Positions 6,392 to 13,763 of a stretch of 14,041 nt of DNA are shown here, one piece after another. The notes beneath the pieces are model-generated. The model saw only the letters and a list, made by a program, of their open reading frames with translations. It ran no database searches and had not been told where the DNA came from. The stretch lies in assembly GCA_900766325.1 (NCBI GenBank), contig CAAFVA010000076.1:1-14041 (forward strand), given 5' to 3'. A program made the translations under genes and the position numbers. Numbering within the stretch: the stretch's first letter is position 1; each line of letters opens with the position of its first letter. Source of the DNA: Bacilli bacterium. Lineage in GTDB: Bacteria; Bacillota_I; Bacilli_A; RF39; UBA660.

Positions 6392-7294
6392 CTATTTCGC
6401 AATCGGGAAACTAATTTTCCCATGATGTTTATAATTAAGTATTTTGACATCTTTTATATTTTCTGAATTATCATAATCATAAAAATTTTTAACTTCAGGA
6501 TTAAGCCATAGCGTAGGTGCCGGATAATCTCCAAGGTGTTCATACCTTTTTATTTGTTCTTTCACACCATCTATTTGATTAACATAAATATGAGCATCTT
6601 TAATACTCCAATCTATGCTTCCAGGTTCTAGACCCGTTGTTTTAGCAAGCATACATAAAAGTGTCGCATATTGAGTTACGTTAAATGGAAGACCTAGAGG
6701 AACGTCGCAACTTCTTTGATGAACCCAAGCATTCAATTTCCCATCAGTAACGTCCCATTCAGTTGACCACACACAAGATGGTAGAACCGCAGTATCCAAA
6801 TAATCATCTTGCCAAAGACTCATAACCATTCTTCTGTCATTAGGGTTGTTTTTTAATTTTTCAATCAAATTATCGATTAACCCAAATTTTTTTACAATAT
6901 AACCATAAGCCGTACCTATTGTATGAGCCCATTCTTTTCCAAAATCTTTCTCAACTTCAACTTTTCTTATTTTTCCGTTTTTATAAAATTCATTTTGGGT
7001 GGCATGCCACTTTCCGTTTTCATCAATCTCCCATTCGTCCCATATATGTACATTACGATCTTTTAACCATCTAACATCATTACTTTGAACCTGATATATC
7101 CAAAGCATTTCGAGTATCGCTTGCCTAAAAAATAATTGCTTCGTTGTTAAAACCGGAAACTCTTTTTGTAAATCAAAATGAAAATGATGAGATGGTACTT
7201 TCATGCAATCAATTCCAGTCCTGTTCCTTACTAATTTACCATCATTTAATATTTTTTTACAAAGATTCAAATATTCCTTATCCCAATTTGACAT
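6392..7294 (-). CDS. thyA: Thymidylate synthase ThyA (divergent active-site loop)
   Basis: ThyA converts dUMP to dTMP using methylenetetrahydrofolate. From the ATG at 7294 it has 300 residues. RNRTGID (23-29) carries the phosphate-binding Arg. The nucleophile is Cys174 in LPSCVWSTEW, where canonical enzymes read PPCHxxxQF, so the adjacent His and the following QF are replaced. The dUMP cradle QRSCDVPLGLPFN (193-205) is intact, including Arg194, Ser195, Asp197 and the dUMP-selecting Asn205, and DAHIYVNQ (233-240) supplies His and Tyr. Asn205 favours dUMP over dCMP. The C-terminus is PIAK rather than the usual PVAV/I. The start is set by a perfect GGAGGT seven bases upstream; the frame further 5' is promoter and leader. 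It is co-transcribed with folA. Confidence 0.93.
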   Translation of the reverse strand: MSNWDKEYLNLCKKILNDGKLVRNRTGIDCMKVPSHHFHFDLQKEFPVLTTKQLFFRQAILEMLWIYQVQSNDVRWLKDRNVHIWDEWEIDENGKWHATQNEFYKNGKIRKVEVEKDFGKEWAHTIGTAYGYIVKKFGLIDNLIEKLKNNPNDRRMVMSLWQDDYLDTAVLPSCVWSTEWDVTDGKLNAWVHQRSCDVPLGLPFNVTQYATLLCMLAKTTGLEPGSIDWSIKDAHIYVNQIDGVKEQIKRYEHLGDYPAPTLWLNPEVKNFYDYDNSENIKDVKILNYKHHGKISFPIAK

Positions 7295-7322
7295 ATTTAT
7301 TACCTCCACTATTATTACTATT

Positions 7323-7351
7323 AGTATATCAAACTTTTGTTTGCTAATCAA
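7323..7351 (-). promoter_or_regulatory. Promoter of the thyA-folA operon
   Basis: On the minus strand TTGATT (-35, 7346-7351) is followed by 17 bases and TATACT (-10, 7323-7328), with TG one base before the -10. It lies immediately after the murE stop codon and 28 bases upstream of the thyA ATG. Confidence 0.75.
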
Positions 7352-8677
7352 TTACTTTTTAGAAATAATGTTATTTACTTCCTCGAAATCCGAAAAATGT
7401 AACTTTTCTTTACCGATAATTTGATAGTCTTCGTGTCCTTTTCCTAAAATCATAAGTATTTTTTTACCGTCAAGTAAGTTTACACCACGAGTAATTGCAT
7501 CACGCCTATCATATATTACCTCATACTTTTCTCTAGCACCCTTTAAAACATCCATCATTATTTTCTTTTCATCTTCTTCCCTTGGATTATCATTAGTAAA
7601 TATAACATAAGAAGAATTTTTACAAGCTATCTTTGCCATTATTGGTCTTTTTTCTTTATCACGATCTCCACCACAACCAATGATTGTTATAATACCTTTG
7701 TTTTTAACCTTTTTAACGGTTTTTAAAACGTTTAGAACCGCATCAGAAGTATGCGCATAATCTATAAAAATAACGTTATCTTTATAAACTATTTTTTGCA
7801 TTCTTCCTGGTGGCTCAGTAAACAAAGATGAATTTTTAATAATTTTTTCAATGTTAAAACCAAGTTCTTTTATAATTTTATAAGCCATCAGGTAATTAAG
7901 CGTGTTAAATTTGCCAACTAAAGAAAGTCTTACCTTGTATTTTTTTCTGTCTTCAAATGTCAAAACAGTACCTTTCAAGTTCATCTTTATCTTTTTTATT
8001 TTAACGTCTTTACCAATTATATAATTATGGTTTTTTTTACTTTTGAAACATTTATAATACTTATCTTTTCTATTTAAAATACATATCATTGGTCCTTTTA
8101 ATTTTTTTATTATCTTTTTTTTAGAATTAATATAATCTTCAATCGTCTTATGATAATCCATGTGATCTTTTGTTACGTTTGTTACCGCTACACAATCAAA
8201 CGATAAACCATATACACGATCTTGTTTCAACGCATGAGAAGACACTTCCATAACGACTACTTTAACACCATTTTCTTTTGCCTGAACAATCAAGTTGTAT
8301 AATACGTCAATATCTGGAGTAGTATTATCAAGTAATGTTACGTCATCATTCATATAAAAACCTATCGTTCCTATATAAGCTGTTTTAATACCTATATAAT
8401 TAAGCATTTGATAAATCAAATAACAAGTCGTTGTTTTACCATTAGTACCAGTTATTCCAATTAGAACTACATCCTTTAAATCTGCTTCGTAATAATCTTT
8501 CACATAAGCTTTTATACTTTTTACGTTCTTTGTTTCTATTTCAAAAACATCTTCGGTTTCGGTAACAATTAATGATGCGCCATTTTTAATAGCATCGTTT
8601 ACATAACATTTGTTTTTTTCATTAACTAAAAAAACATCGCCCTTGTTTATTTTTTTTGAGTTTAACCACATCCGCAT
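7352..8677 (-). CDS. murE: UDP-MurNAc-L-Ala-D-Glu:meso-diaminopimelate ligase MurE
   Basis: MurE adds the third amino acid to the cytoplasmic peptidoglycan precursor using ATP. The 441 residues include the P-loop GITGTNGKTT (74-83), NTTPD (118-122), MEVSSHAL (143-150), TNVTKDHMDYH (166-176), the carbamylated-lysine region YINSKKK (182-188), PPGRMQ (289-294), IDYAHTSDAV (305-314), GCGGDRDKEKRP (334-345) and the substrate motif DNPREE (363-368). The DNPR(E) motif is the established marker for meso-diaminopimelate; L-Lys enzymes differ there. At 441 residues it is about 40 shorter than usual, mainly through a reduced N-terminal domain. The start is supported by AAGGTGAT upstream. A hairpin terminator separates it from the sirtuin gene, so it probably has its own promoter, which I could not define. 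Confidence 0.94.
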   Translation of the reverse strand: MRMWLNSKKINKGDVFLVNEKNKCYVNDAIKNGASLIVTETEDVFEIETKNVKSIKAYVKDYYEADLKDVVLIGITGTNGKTTTCYLIYQMLNYIGIKTAYIGTIGFYMNDDVTLLDNTTPDIDVLYNLIVQAKENGVKVVVMEVSSHALKQDRVYGLSFDCVAVTNVTKDHMDYHKTIEDYINSKKKIIKKLKGPMICILNRKDKYYKCFKSKKNHNYIIGKDVKIKKIKMNLKGTVLTFEDRKKYKVRLSLVGKFNTLNYLMAYKIIKELGFNIEKIIKNSSLFTEPPGRMQKIVYKDNVIFIDYAHTSDAVLNVLKTVKKVKNKGIITIIGCGGDRDKEKRPIMAKIACKNSSYVIFTNDNPREEDEKKIMMDVLKGAREKYEVIYDRRDAITRGVNLLDGKKILMILGKGHEDYQIIGKEKLHFSDFEEVNNIISKK

Positions 8678-8731
8678 TTAAATCACCTTCTATAGTTGTT
8701 TATGTGATTTTTAATAATGCGTGCAAAAGAA

Positions 8732-8750
8732 AAAGACTTTTGTAGTCTTT
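8732..8750 (-). terminator. Terminator after the sirtuin gene
   Basis: AAAGACT and AGTCTTT form a 7-bp stem with a 5-base loop. On the minus strand it runs into TTTCTTTT. It overlaps the TAA stop of the sirtuin gene (8749-8751) and ends the HxlR-macrodomain-sirtuin transcript. Confidence 0.65.
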
Positions 8751-9582
8751 ATTTTCTATTAATTAAACCATTTATAACCTTACCACAATCTTCTTTTATT
8801 AATATAGCTTTATCTTTTAATTCAAAAACAGTATCCGTGTACTTATCATTTGCTCTAATTAAGTATGCACCTTTAAAGTTTAGCGTCATTTCTTCAAACG
8901 GAAACCTTATAATACCAGGCGTATTAAAACCTACTCCAAGCTCTAAGAAAACTACGTTTTTATCTTTGTTATCATTTATAAAACTATTGTAATTATTGCT
9001 TAACTTATGCCAAGCATTATCCTCTACGAAATATTCATCTTTTCTTAAGTTAATATCCATTTCTTCCCCGCATCTAGGACAATGCGGAACAAGTCTTGAC
9101 GGAATTTTGCAATCCTTATCTTCTTTTAACATTTCACTTACAAGCTTTAGGTCATCATATAATTTATTATGGCAAGCCTTTGAGCACTGCATCTTTGATA
9201 AGGAACCTTGCGTTTCAAAAACCTTTTCCTTATCAAAACCTGCTTTTAAAAACTGTCCATCAACGTTGGTTGTAATTACAAAATAATTTTTATCTTTAAC
9301 TAGCTCATAAAGGTTTTTATATACCTCTTTAGCATCCACGTTATATAAATAATTAATGTGCTTAGCAAGATAACTCCACCTTTCTTCTTCCGTTTTAAAC
9401 TCATAAAACGAAGAAGTATACATATCAGTCATATTATATTTCTTAACTAATTCTGGAAAGTTTTCTTTAAAGTTTTTTGTTCCATAATTGATTCCTGCTG
9501 AAGTAGAAAGACCCGCTCCTGCTCCTATTACAATTGCATCTGCATCATTGATTATTCTTTTTATTTTTAAGATATCTTTCAT
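8749..9582 (-). CDS. SirTM-class sirtuin (probable protein ADP-ribosyltransferase)
   Basis: The 277-residue protein belongs to the SIR2 fold. GAGAGLSTSAG (20-30) binds NAD, TTNVDGQF (104-111) replaces the canonical TQNID(x)LH, and Cys133, Cys137, Cys168 and Cys171 form the zinc ribbon. FETQG (122-126) has Gln125 where deacylase sirtuins have the catalytic His. These substitutions and the macrodomain neighbour match the macrodomain-linked SirTM class, described as ADP-ribosylating sirtuins acting on a lipoylated GcvH-like carrier. Deacylation is therefore unlikely. The gene overlaps the macrodomain gene by 38 bases, and its AAAGGAGG lies inside that gene, about 12 bases before the ATG, which is rather far. 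No GcvH-like, lipoate-ligase or flavin-reductase gene is beside it, so the target protein must be encoded elsewhere or differ. Confidence 0.88.
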   Translation of the reverse strand: MKDILKIKRIINDADAIVIGAGAGLSTSAGINYGTKNFKENFPELVKKYNMTDMYTSSFYEFKTEEERWSYLAKHINYLYNVDAKEVYKNLYELVKDKNYFVITTNVDGQFLKAGFDKEKVFETQGSLSKMQCSKACHNKLYDDLKLVSEMLKEDKDCKIPSRLVPHCPRCGEEMDINLRKDEYFVEDNAWHKLSNNYNSFINDNKDKNVVFLELGVGFNTPGIIRFPFEEMTLNFKGAYLIRANDKYTDTVFELKDKAILIKEDCGKVINGLINRK

Positions 9583-10333
9583 AATAGGTTTTATCCTCCT
9601 TTAAAAACACGTTAAAAATAACTTTATCAAAAGCGTTTGGATATTTTTTTAAATAATCTCTTACGGTTGATACGGCAATTTTACACGCTTCTTCTTTAGG
9701 GAAAGCAAAAACTCCCGTTGATATACAAGGAAACGCAATTGTTTTCATGTTATTTTTACTTGCTAAATCAAGGCATGAGGTGTAGCAGGAAGCTAAAGCC
9801 TGCTTATCTTTTTTGGTTACTTCACCATTAATTATAGGACCTACGGTATGAATTACAAACTTACTTAAAAGGTTAAATCCTGGAGTTATTATAGCTTCTC
9901 CCGTTTTTGCTTCCTTACCCTTCATTAAATCATTACAACAAAGTCTTAATCTTATTCCAGATGACGTATGTATTTGATTATCAATGCATGAATGATTAGG
10001 AATAAAACAACCAAGCATTGCTGAGTTAGCAGCATTTACTATAGCATCAACCTTTAAAGTAGTAATGTCGCCTTGCCATAAAGCAATACCTTTTTCTATT
10101 AAATTAATATCTTTAGCATCAGTTATCTTTTTATCTTGTAGTTCAAGTTTTAACAGTTCATCTTCTAGTTTTAAAATATTATCATTAATATTTTCTGGTA
10201 ACCTTATGTTAATAATTCCTCTTAAAAGCTTTCTTTTTTCTTCATAGTTAGTCGGAATGTTACAATCTAAAAACATATCATTTTCATGGATAAAATAATC
10301 TAATAATTTATCTACTAACTTTTCTTTATTCAT
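9545..10333 (-). CDS. Zinc-type macrodomain ADP-ribosyl hydrolase (SirTM partner)
   Basis: The 262-residue protein has an N-terminal helical region of about 80 residues followed by a macrodomain. ADP-ribose-binding motifs are WQGDITTL (Asp89), AIVNAANSAM (97-106), FVIHTVGP (159-166) and FPCISTGVFAFP (201-212). Between them is GCFIPNHSCIDNQIH (108-122), whose Cys109, His114 and Cys116 fit the zinc site of the microbial SirTM-linked macrodomains known from Staphylococcus and Streptococcus. Members of that group remove mono-ADP-ribose placed by SirTM. The N-terminal extension is also typical of this group. The ATG overlaps the HxlR stop in an ATGA arrangement, and the 3' end overlaps the sirtuin start by 38 bases, so the enzyme and its eraser are translated as a coupled unit. 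Confidence 0.92.
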   Translation of the reverse strand: MNKEKLVDKLLDYFIHENDMFLDCNIPTNYEEKRKLLRGIINIRLPENINDNILKLEDELLKLELQDKKITDAKDINLIEKGIALWQGDITTLKVDAIVNAANSAMLGCFIPNHSCIDNQIHTSSGIRLRLCCNDLMKGKEAKTGEAIITPGFNLLSKFVIHTVGPIINGEVTKKDKQALASCYTSCLDLASKNNMKTIAFPCISTGVFAFPKEEACKIAVSTVRDYLKKYPNAFDKVIFNVFLKEDKTYYERYLKNKKNNQ

Positions 10334-10656
10334 CTAACATCATTCATATCCTTATATTTTTCACCAAACGCACGCATCATGTCCAATACTCCTTTTAACT
10401 CTTTTCCTTTTTCGGTTAATGAGTACTCTACCTTGGGAGGCACAACCGGATATACTTTTCTTGAAATTATTCCGTCACGTTCTAAATCTCTTAAGTTTTC
10501 AGTTAGAACTTTCGCTGATATTCCAACAACACTACGGGTAAGTTCGTTATATCTTTTAGTTCCAGTAAGCAAATCTCTTAAAATAATTATCTTCCATTTA
10601 TTGCCAATTATTGATGCAGTATACTCAACTGGACAATTTGTATAAGTTTTAACCAT
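10330..10656 (-). CDS. HxlR-family winged-helix regulator of the SirTM operon
   Basis: From the ATG at 10656 the protein has 108 residues and is a typical HxlR-family winged helix: NCPVEYTASIIGNKWKIIILRDLL, RYNELTR, GISAKVLTENLRDLERDGIISRKVYPVVPPKVEYSLTEKGKEL. The single Cys8, just before the first helix, aligns with the redox-sensing Cys of YodB and HypR in Bacillus, which respond to quinones, diamide or hypochlorite. An in-frame TTG three codons upstream is rejected because AGGAG lies nine bases before this ATG. It is the promoter-proximal gene of the operon, four-base overlapped with the macrodomain gene. Autoregulation through the inverted repeat at 10689-10708 is inferred. SirTM systems have been linked to oxidative stress, so a redox regulator is a sensible partner. 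Confidence 0.9.
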   Translation of the reverse strand: MVKTYTNCPVEYTASIIGNKWKIIILRDLLTGTKRYNELTRSVVGISAKVLTENLRDLERDGIISRKVYPVVPPKVEYSLTEKGKELKGVLDMMRAFGEKYKDMNDVR

Positions 10657-10688
10657 TAAAATCAACTCCTACAATCATTTTATAATAA

Positions 10689-10708
10689 TACTTTCCATTT
10701 TGGAAGTA
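10689..10708. promoter_or_regulatory. Candidate HxlR operator upstream of the SirTM operon
   Basis: TACTTTCCATTTTGGAAGTA is a near-perfect inverted repeat of TACTTxCCA type about 33-52 bases before the hxlR-like ATG, next to TATTAT-like -10 sequences. HxlR regulators such as YodB bind repeats of TACT...AGTA form. Binding here is inferred. Confidence 0.5.
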
Positions 10709-10728
10709 CTTACTTTTTGGTAACTATT

Positions 10729-10756
10729 AAAAAAGATAACCTAAGTTACCTTTTTA
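10729..10756 (-). terminator. Terminator after the histidine-kinase-like gene (repeat copy 1)
   Basis: On the minus strand AAAAGGTAAC and GTTATCTTTT pair over 10 bp with one G-U and a TTAG loop, followed by a T-run. It lies about 38 bases past the stop. The 28 bases are identical to the terminator at 13764-13791. Confidence 0.8.
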
Positions 10757-10791
10757 CAACTATTCTGCTGAATTAAAAAATATAAGTTGTT

Positions 10792-12597
10792 TTATAAATA
10801 TTTAGCTATTACTCTTTCTATTTCATCAGATAGATTTTCTTTTAAAACAATATTATTAAAGCCATCATTCATATAATAATCTTTAAAATGCTCTTTGTTT
10901 TTATCAAGCATAACAACAACTGGAATTTTGAATTTTTTATTTTCTTTTAACTTTTTTAATACTGCAAATGCTGAATTATTTTTTAACTCATCATCTATTA
11001 ATATTAAGTTATAAAATTCTCCAGCGTTTATTCTGTCTACACAATCTTTGCCAGACATTGTTGTGTTAATATCTACGTTATATTTAGATATTATATTCAA
11101 AATTTGAAATAGTTCCTCTTTATTATCATCAACTATTAATACTCTTTTTTTCCCGAAAAAATCGGATGAGTATTTTTCTACATTTTTCATAATATCTGTT
11201 TTTTGATTGATATCACATTTTTGATCTAATACTATCGTGAAAATTGAACCTTTGTTTTTTTCGCTTTTTATATTAAAACTTCCTCCTAACAACTTTAATG
11301 ATTTAATGGTTACCATTAAATCCATATCCAATTTGTTAAGTTTTTCTGTTTCTTCTATGGTTAATTCTCTATTATCATCTAATATAGAGTTTACTTTATC
11401 GATGTCCATTCCAATACCAGAATCCTCTATTTTTATTATTAAACGACAAACATCATATCTTACTATTCCATCAACACTTATATTTATAAAACCACTTTTA
11501 GTATTCTCAATACTATTAAATATAACTGACATCAATATCTGTTTAAATTTAACATTATCGCCATTAAGTTTTTTAGGTACGTTACCACTTACATTAAACA
11601 TTAATTGTATTTTTTTATTACCAATAGCATTCTTTGTAATACTTTTAATATTGTCAAAAAATAACTCTGTGTTATAAGACTCATTTTTTATTTTAATTTT
11701 ATTCGCATCCATTGATGAAATATCTAAAACATTATTCAATCTAAACAATATATTGTTTGCATTACTTTCAATCATTCTTACTGCATCTTTTTTATCTATA
11801 TCATTGTCTAATTTATCATAGTTTTTAGTTATTCCTAAAATATTTTTAGTCGGAGTTTTAATTTCCTGTGATGTTTCAAACAAAAATCTTGTTTTATCAT
11901 CCATTCCTTTTTCAACTAATTCCTTGTTTCTTAAAAGCTCATTAACTACTTTCAAATCGGGATTTTCTATCGTAAAATACATAATAAACTCAACTAAAAC
12001 CGCAACCGATGGAATTATTATTAAAGATGGTACAGTTTTTTGTACTAAAGCCGCGATTATCCCTAACGTTATCAAAGATAGCAAAGGTATTATCTTCTTA
12101 AATTGCTTTTTAATGACCAACAATACCGCAGTAATAAACGACATAATTAAATAGATTCCGGAAACTAAATAAACTACGTTAACACAAGCTCCAATCGCAT
12201 ATCCTGCCGTTTCTGTTATTACAACCTCAAATGGTAAAAATATCGTTAGTATGGTAATAAGTATGTTTATGACAATAATAATTTTTTTTATTTTAAAATA
12301 CGTTTGTCTTCTTTCTGACGTATTCATATAAACAAATAATAAATACATAAACATTACGGATGTCCACCAAAAATAAAGTGGTAAATCAAAATGATTCAAT
12401 ACATATAAAAAATCAGAGACGCCATCAAAATATCCGAGTGAAATTCCAATAGTATTAAAAATTATATTAAATGAGCTTAATATAATAAGTACCGAATAAG
12501 ATTTAGTTTCATCACTATTTACTCTCTTTTTCGTAAAAAAAGCAAAATTTAATATTATAAGTAAAAATATAGAATAAATTGGTAAGATTAGATTCAT
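10792..12597 (-). CDS. Membrane hybrid histidine-kinase-like protein with receiver domain, probable pseudokinase
   Basis: From the ATG at 12597 (GGAGGAG just upstream) the protein has 601 residues. About seven hydrophobic helices fill residues 1-212, a 7TM-type sensor region. A dimerisation/phosphotransfer segment follows, reading FETSQEIKTPTKNILGI where active kinases have SHEIRTPL; the phospho-accepting His is Gln244 (codon CAG). The ATP-binding domain keeps the N-box Asn361 (VIFNSIENT) and EDSGIGM (391-397), but the G2 box GLGL is replaced by DMDLMV (about 424-429). The C-terminal receiver (483-601) keeps Asp490, Asp491, phospho-acceptor Asp535 and Lys586, but has Leu564 in place of the switch Thr/Ser. 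Autophosphorylation in cis is therefore unlikely; nucleotide binding and receiver phosphorylation by another kinase remain possible. It has no response-regulator neighbour. The reading frame is intact, so it is not a decaying pseudogene. Confidence 0.87.
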   Translation of the reverse strand: MNLILPIYSIFLLIILNFAFFTKKRVNSDETKSYSVLIILSSFNIIFNTIGISLGYFDGVSDFLYVLNHFDLPLYFWWTSVMFMYLLFVYMNTSERRQTYFKIKKIIIVINILITILTIFLPFEVVITETAGYAIGACVNVVYLVSGIYLIMSFITAVLLVIKKQFKKIIPLLSLITLGIIAALVQKTVPSLIIIPSVAVLVEFIMYFTIENPDLKVVNELLRNKELVEKGMDDKTRFLFETSQEIKTPTKNILGITKNYDKLDNDIDKKDAVRMIESNANNILFRLNNVLDISSMDANKIKIKNESYNTELFFDNIKSITKNAIGNKKIQLMFNVSGNVPKKLNGDNVKFKQILMSVIFNSIENTKSGFINISVDGIVRYDVCRLIIKIEDSGIGMDIDKVNSILDDNRELTIEETEKLNKLDMDLMVTIKSLKLLGGSFNIKSEKNKGSIFTIVLDQKCDINQKTDIMKNVEKYSSDFFGKKRVLIVDDNKEELFQILNIISKYNVDINTTMSGKDCVDRINAGEFYNLILIDDELKNNSAFAVLKKLKENKKFKIPVVVMLDKNKEHFKDYYMNDGFNNIVLKENLSDEIERVIAKYL

Positions 12598-12665
12598 ATA
12601 CTCCTCCACTACTATTACTGCTAAATATTTTTTACTACTACAAATATAGATTAACACAAAAAATA

Positions 12666-12689
12666 AAAGTTATCAATGATGATAACCTT
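12666..12689 (-). terminator. Terminator overlapping the acyltransferase stop codon
   Basis: On the minus strand AAGGTTATCA and TGATAACTTT pair over 10 bp with one G-U and a TCAT loop, followed by TATTTT. It overlaps the TAA stop at 12688-12690. Confidence 0.7.
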
Positions 12690-13677
12690 ATTTTTTCAAT
12701 GCTTTTTTTAACACCTCTTCATTATAACCATATCCAAATTTATCATCAAAATCAGAATAATAAGTAAATGGTTCATAATATCCGTTCTTTTCAGAAGATA
12801 TTCTTTTAACGTAAATTTTATCTCCATCTTGTCTTATTACACTATTAAAGATTTGGAAAAATTCATACTCATCAGTTTTAGGAGTAAAAATGAATTGAGA
12901 TTCAAATTCTCTTACACCTTTTTTATCTTTCTTTGCTCTTTTATACGCTTCATATCTTGCATCAATGTTCTTTTCCCAATAATCTGGATCTAATTCACTT
13001 CTTTTTTCATAATAATAATCTTGTCCATCTATGAATTTGTGATGTATATTAGCATCACCATTTTTATATTTTCGTTCAGCCTCTTTTAAGATTTCTTCAT
13101 ATATCATAGAACCCATTTTATCACGCAACTCATTAATAGAACCAACTAATTCTAGAGTTGGATAAAAAGGCTCCCCTATCATTGTGTGTCTATTTTCTCC
13201 ATTAAATGATGTAACAACAGGAATAATTAATGTGTTAGTATTTAATGCCATTCTAATACAACCATAATTCATTGGTAGCATTAATAAATTCGGCGATAAA
13301 TTCCAAGTTGCCTCCGGATACATAGCAAAGTTTTTTCCTTGCTTTAATATTTCTTCTGCATGCATGCTTGATGCTTTTCTACTTTCTTTATCTAGTCTAT
13401 GAACCCATTCTGTACCATTTAAAGTTAGTGCAAATCCATCAAGTGTGTTTTTATCTTCGTCACTTACTAGCAAATAAAAATGTTCTTTTACAGCTTGCCC
13501 AAGCGTTGGTATATCTTCAATACAATAATGATTTGCTACTATTAAATAATTTCCGTCTTGAGGAAAAACTTCATCAATTTTAAGATCACCTGTAACCTTT
13601 GAAGTTAAAACCTTTAATAATAAAGGATGAAGTTTTTCTTTAAATTCTGAATATTTAATAGCTTTTATTTTTTCCAT
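12688..13677 (-). CDS. PlsC-like lysophospholipid/glycerol-phosphate acyltransferase
   Basis: From the ATG at 13677 the protein has 329 residues. It shows the acyltransferase signature NHYCIEDIPT, an HX4D motif with His50 and Asp55, and FAMYPEATWNLSP (118-130), equivalent to the FPEGTRS block. MNYGCIRMALNTNTLIIPV corresponds to the later GxxxIA...PVxP segment. This places it in the LPLAT/PlsC superfamily, which acylates lysophosphatidate or similar acceptors at the membrane. Unlike PlsC (about 240 residues) it has a roughly 150-residue hydrophilic C-terminal extension, and no clear membrane helix, so the acceptor is uncertain. The start is set by AGGGGGA three to four bases upstream; the frame beyond is AT-rich leader. 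It is monocistronic, with its own terminator. Confidence 0.85.
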   Translation of the reverse strand: MEKIKAIKYSEFKEKLHPLLLKVLTSKVTGDLKIDEVFPQDGNYLIVANHYCIEDIPTLGQAVKEHFYLLVSDEDKNTLDGFALTLNGTEWVHRLDKESRKASSMHAEEILKQGKNFAMYPEATWNLSPNLLMLPMNYGCIRMALNTNTLIIPVVTSFNGENRHTMIGEPFYPTLELVGSINELRDKMGSMIYEEILKEAERKYKNGDANIHHKFIDGQDYYYEKRSELDPDYWEKNIDARYEAYKRAKKDKKGVREFESQFIFTPKTDEYEFFQIFNSVIRQDGDKIYVKRISSEKNGYYEPFTYYSDFDDKFGYGYNEEVLKKALKK

Positions 13678-13763
13678 AGTTCCCCCTAATAAATAATTAT
13701 ATTTACTGCATAAATAATATAACATTATTAAAGATTAAATGCAAATTATAATGGTAATAAATA

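Noticed and set aside
7203..7424. Plus-strand open frame across the thyA promoter and murE end
   Set aside because: It overlaps the thyA start, its promoter and the murE stop in antisense, and has no supporting start signal.
8749..9582. Defence-type SIR2 effector (Thoeris or DSR-like)
   Set aside because: The Zn-ribbon cysteines, ETQG motif and adjacent zinc-type macrodomain fit SirTM; no TIR, Argonaute or phage-sensing partner is present.
3444..10333. Mycoplasma genetic code (TGA as Trp) considered because of the extreme AT content
   Set aside because: TGA cleanly ends rsmE and the HxlR gene at family-typical lengths with coupled downstream starts, and a MurE is present.
11237..11677. Plus-strand open frame of 146 codons opposite the kinase-like gene
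   Set aside because: It is the complement of the ATP-binding domain, whose N-box and DSGIGM motifs show the true strand.
12598..12657. N-terminal extension of the kinase-like protein
   Set aside because: It translates the leader and the GGAGGAG ribosome-binding site (VIVVEEY); the same artefact is seen before thyA (IVIIVEV).
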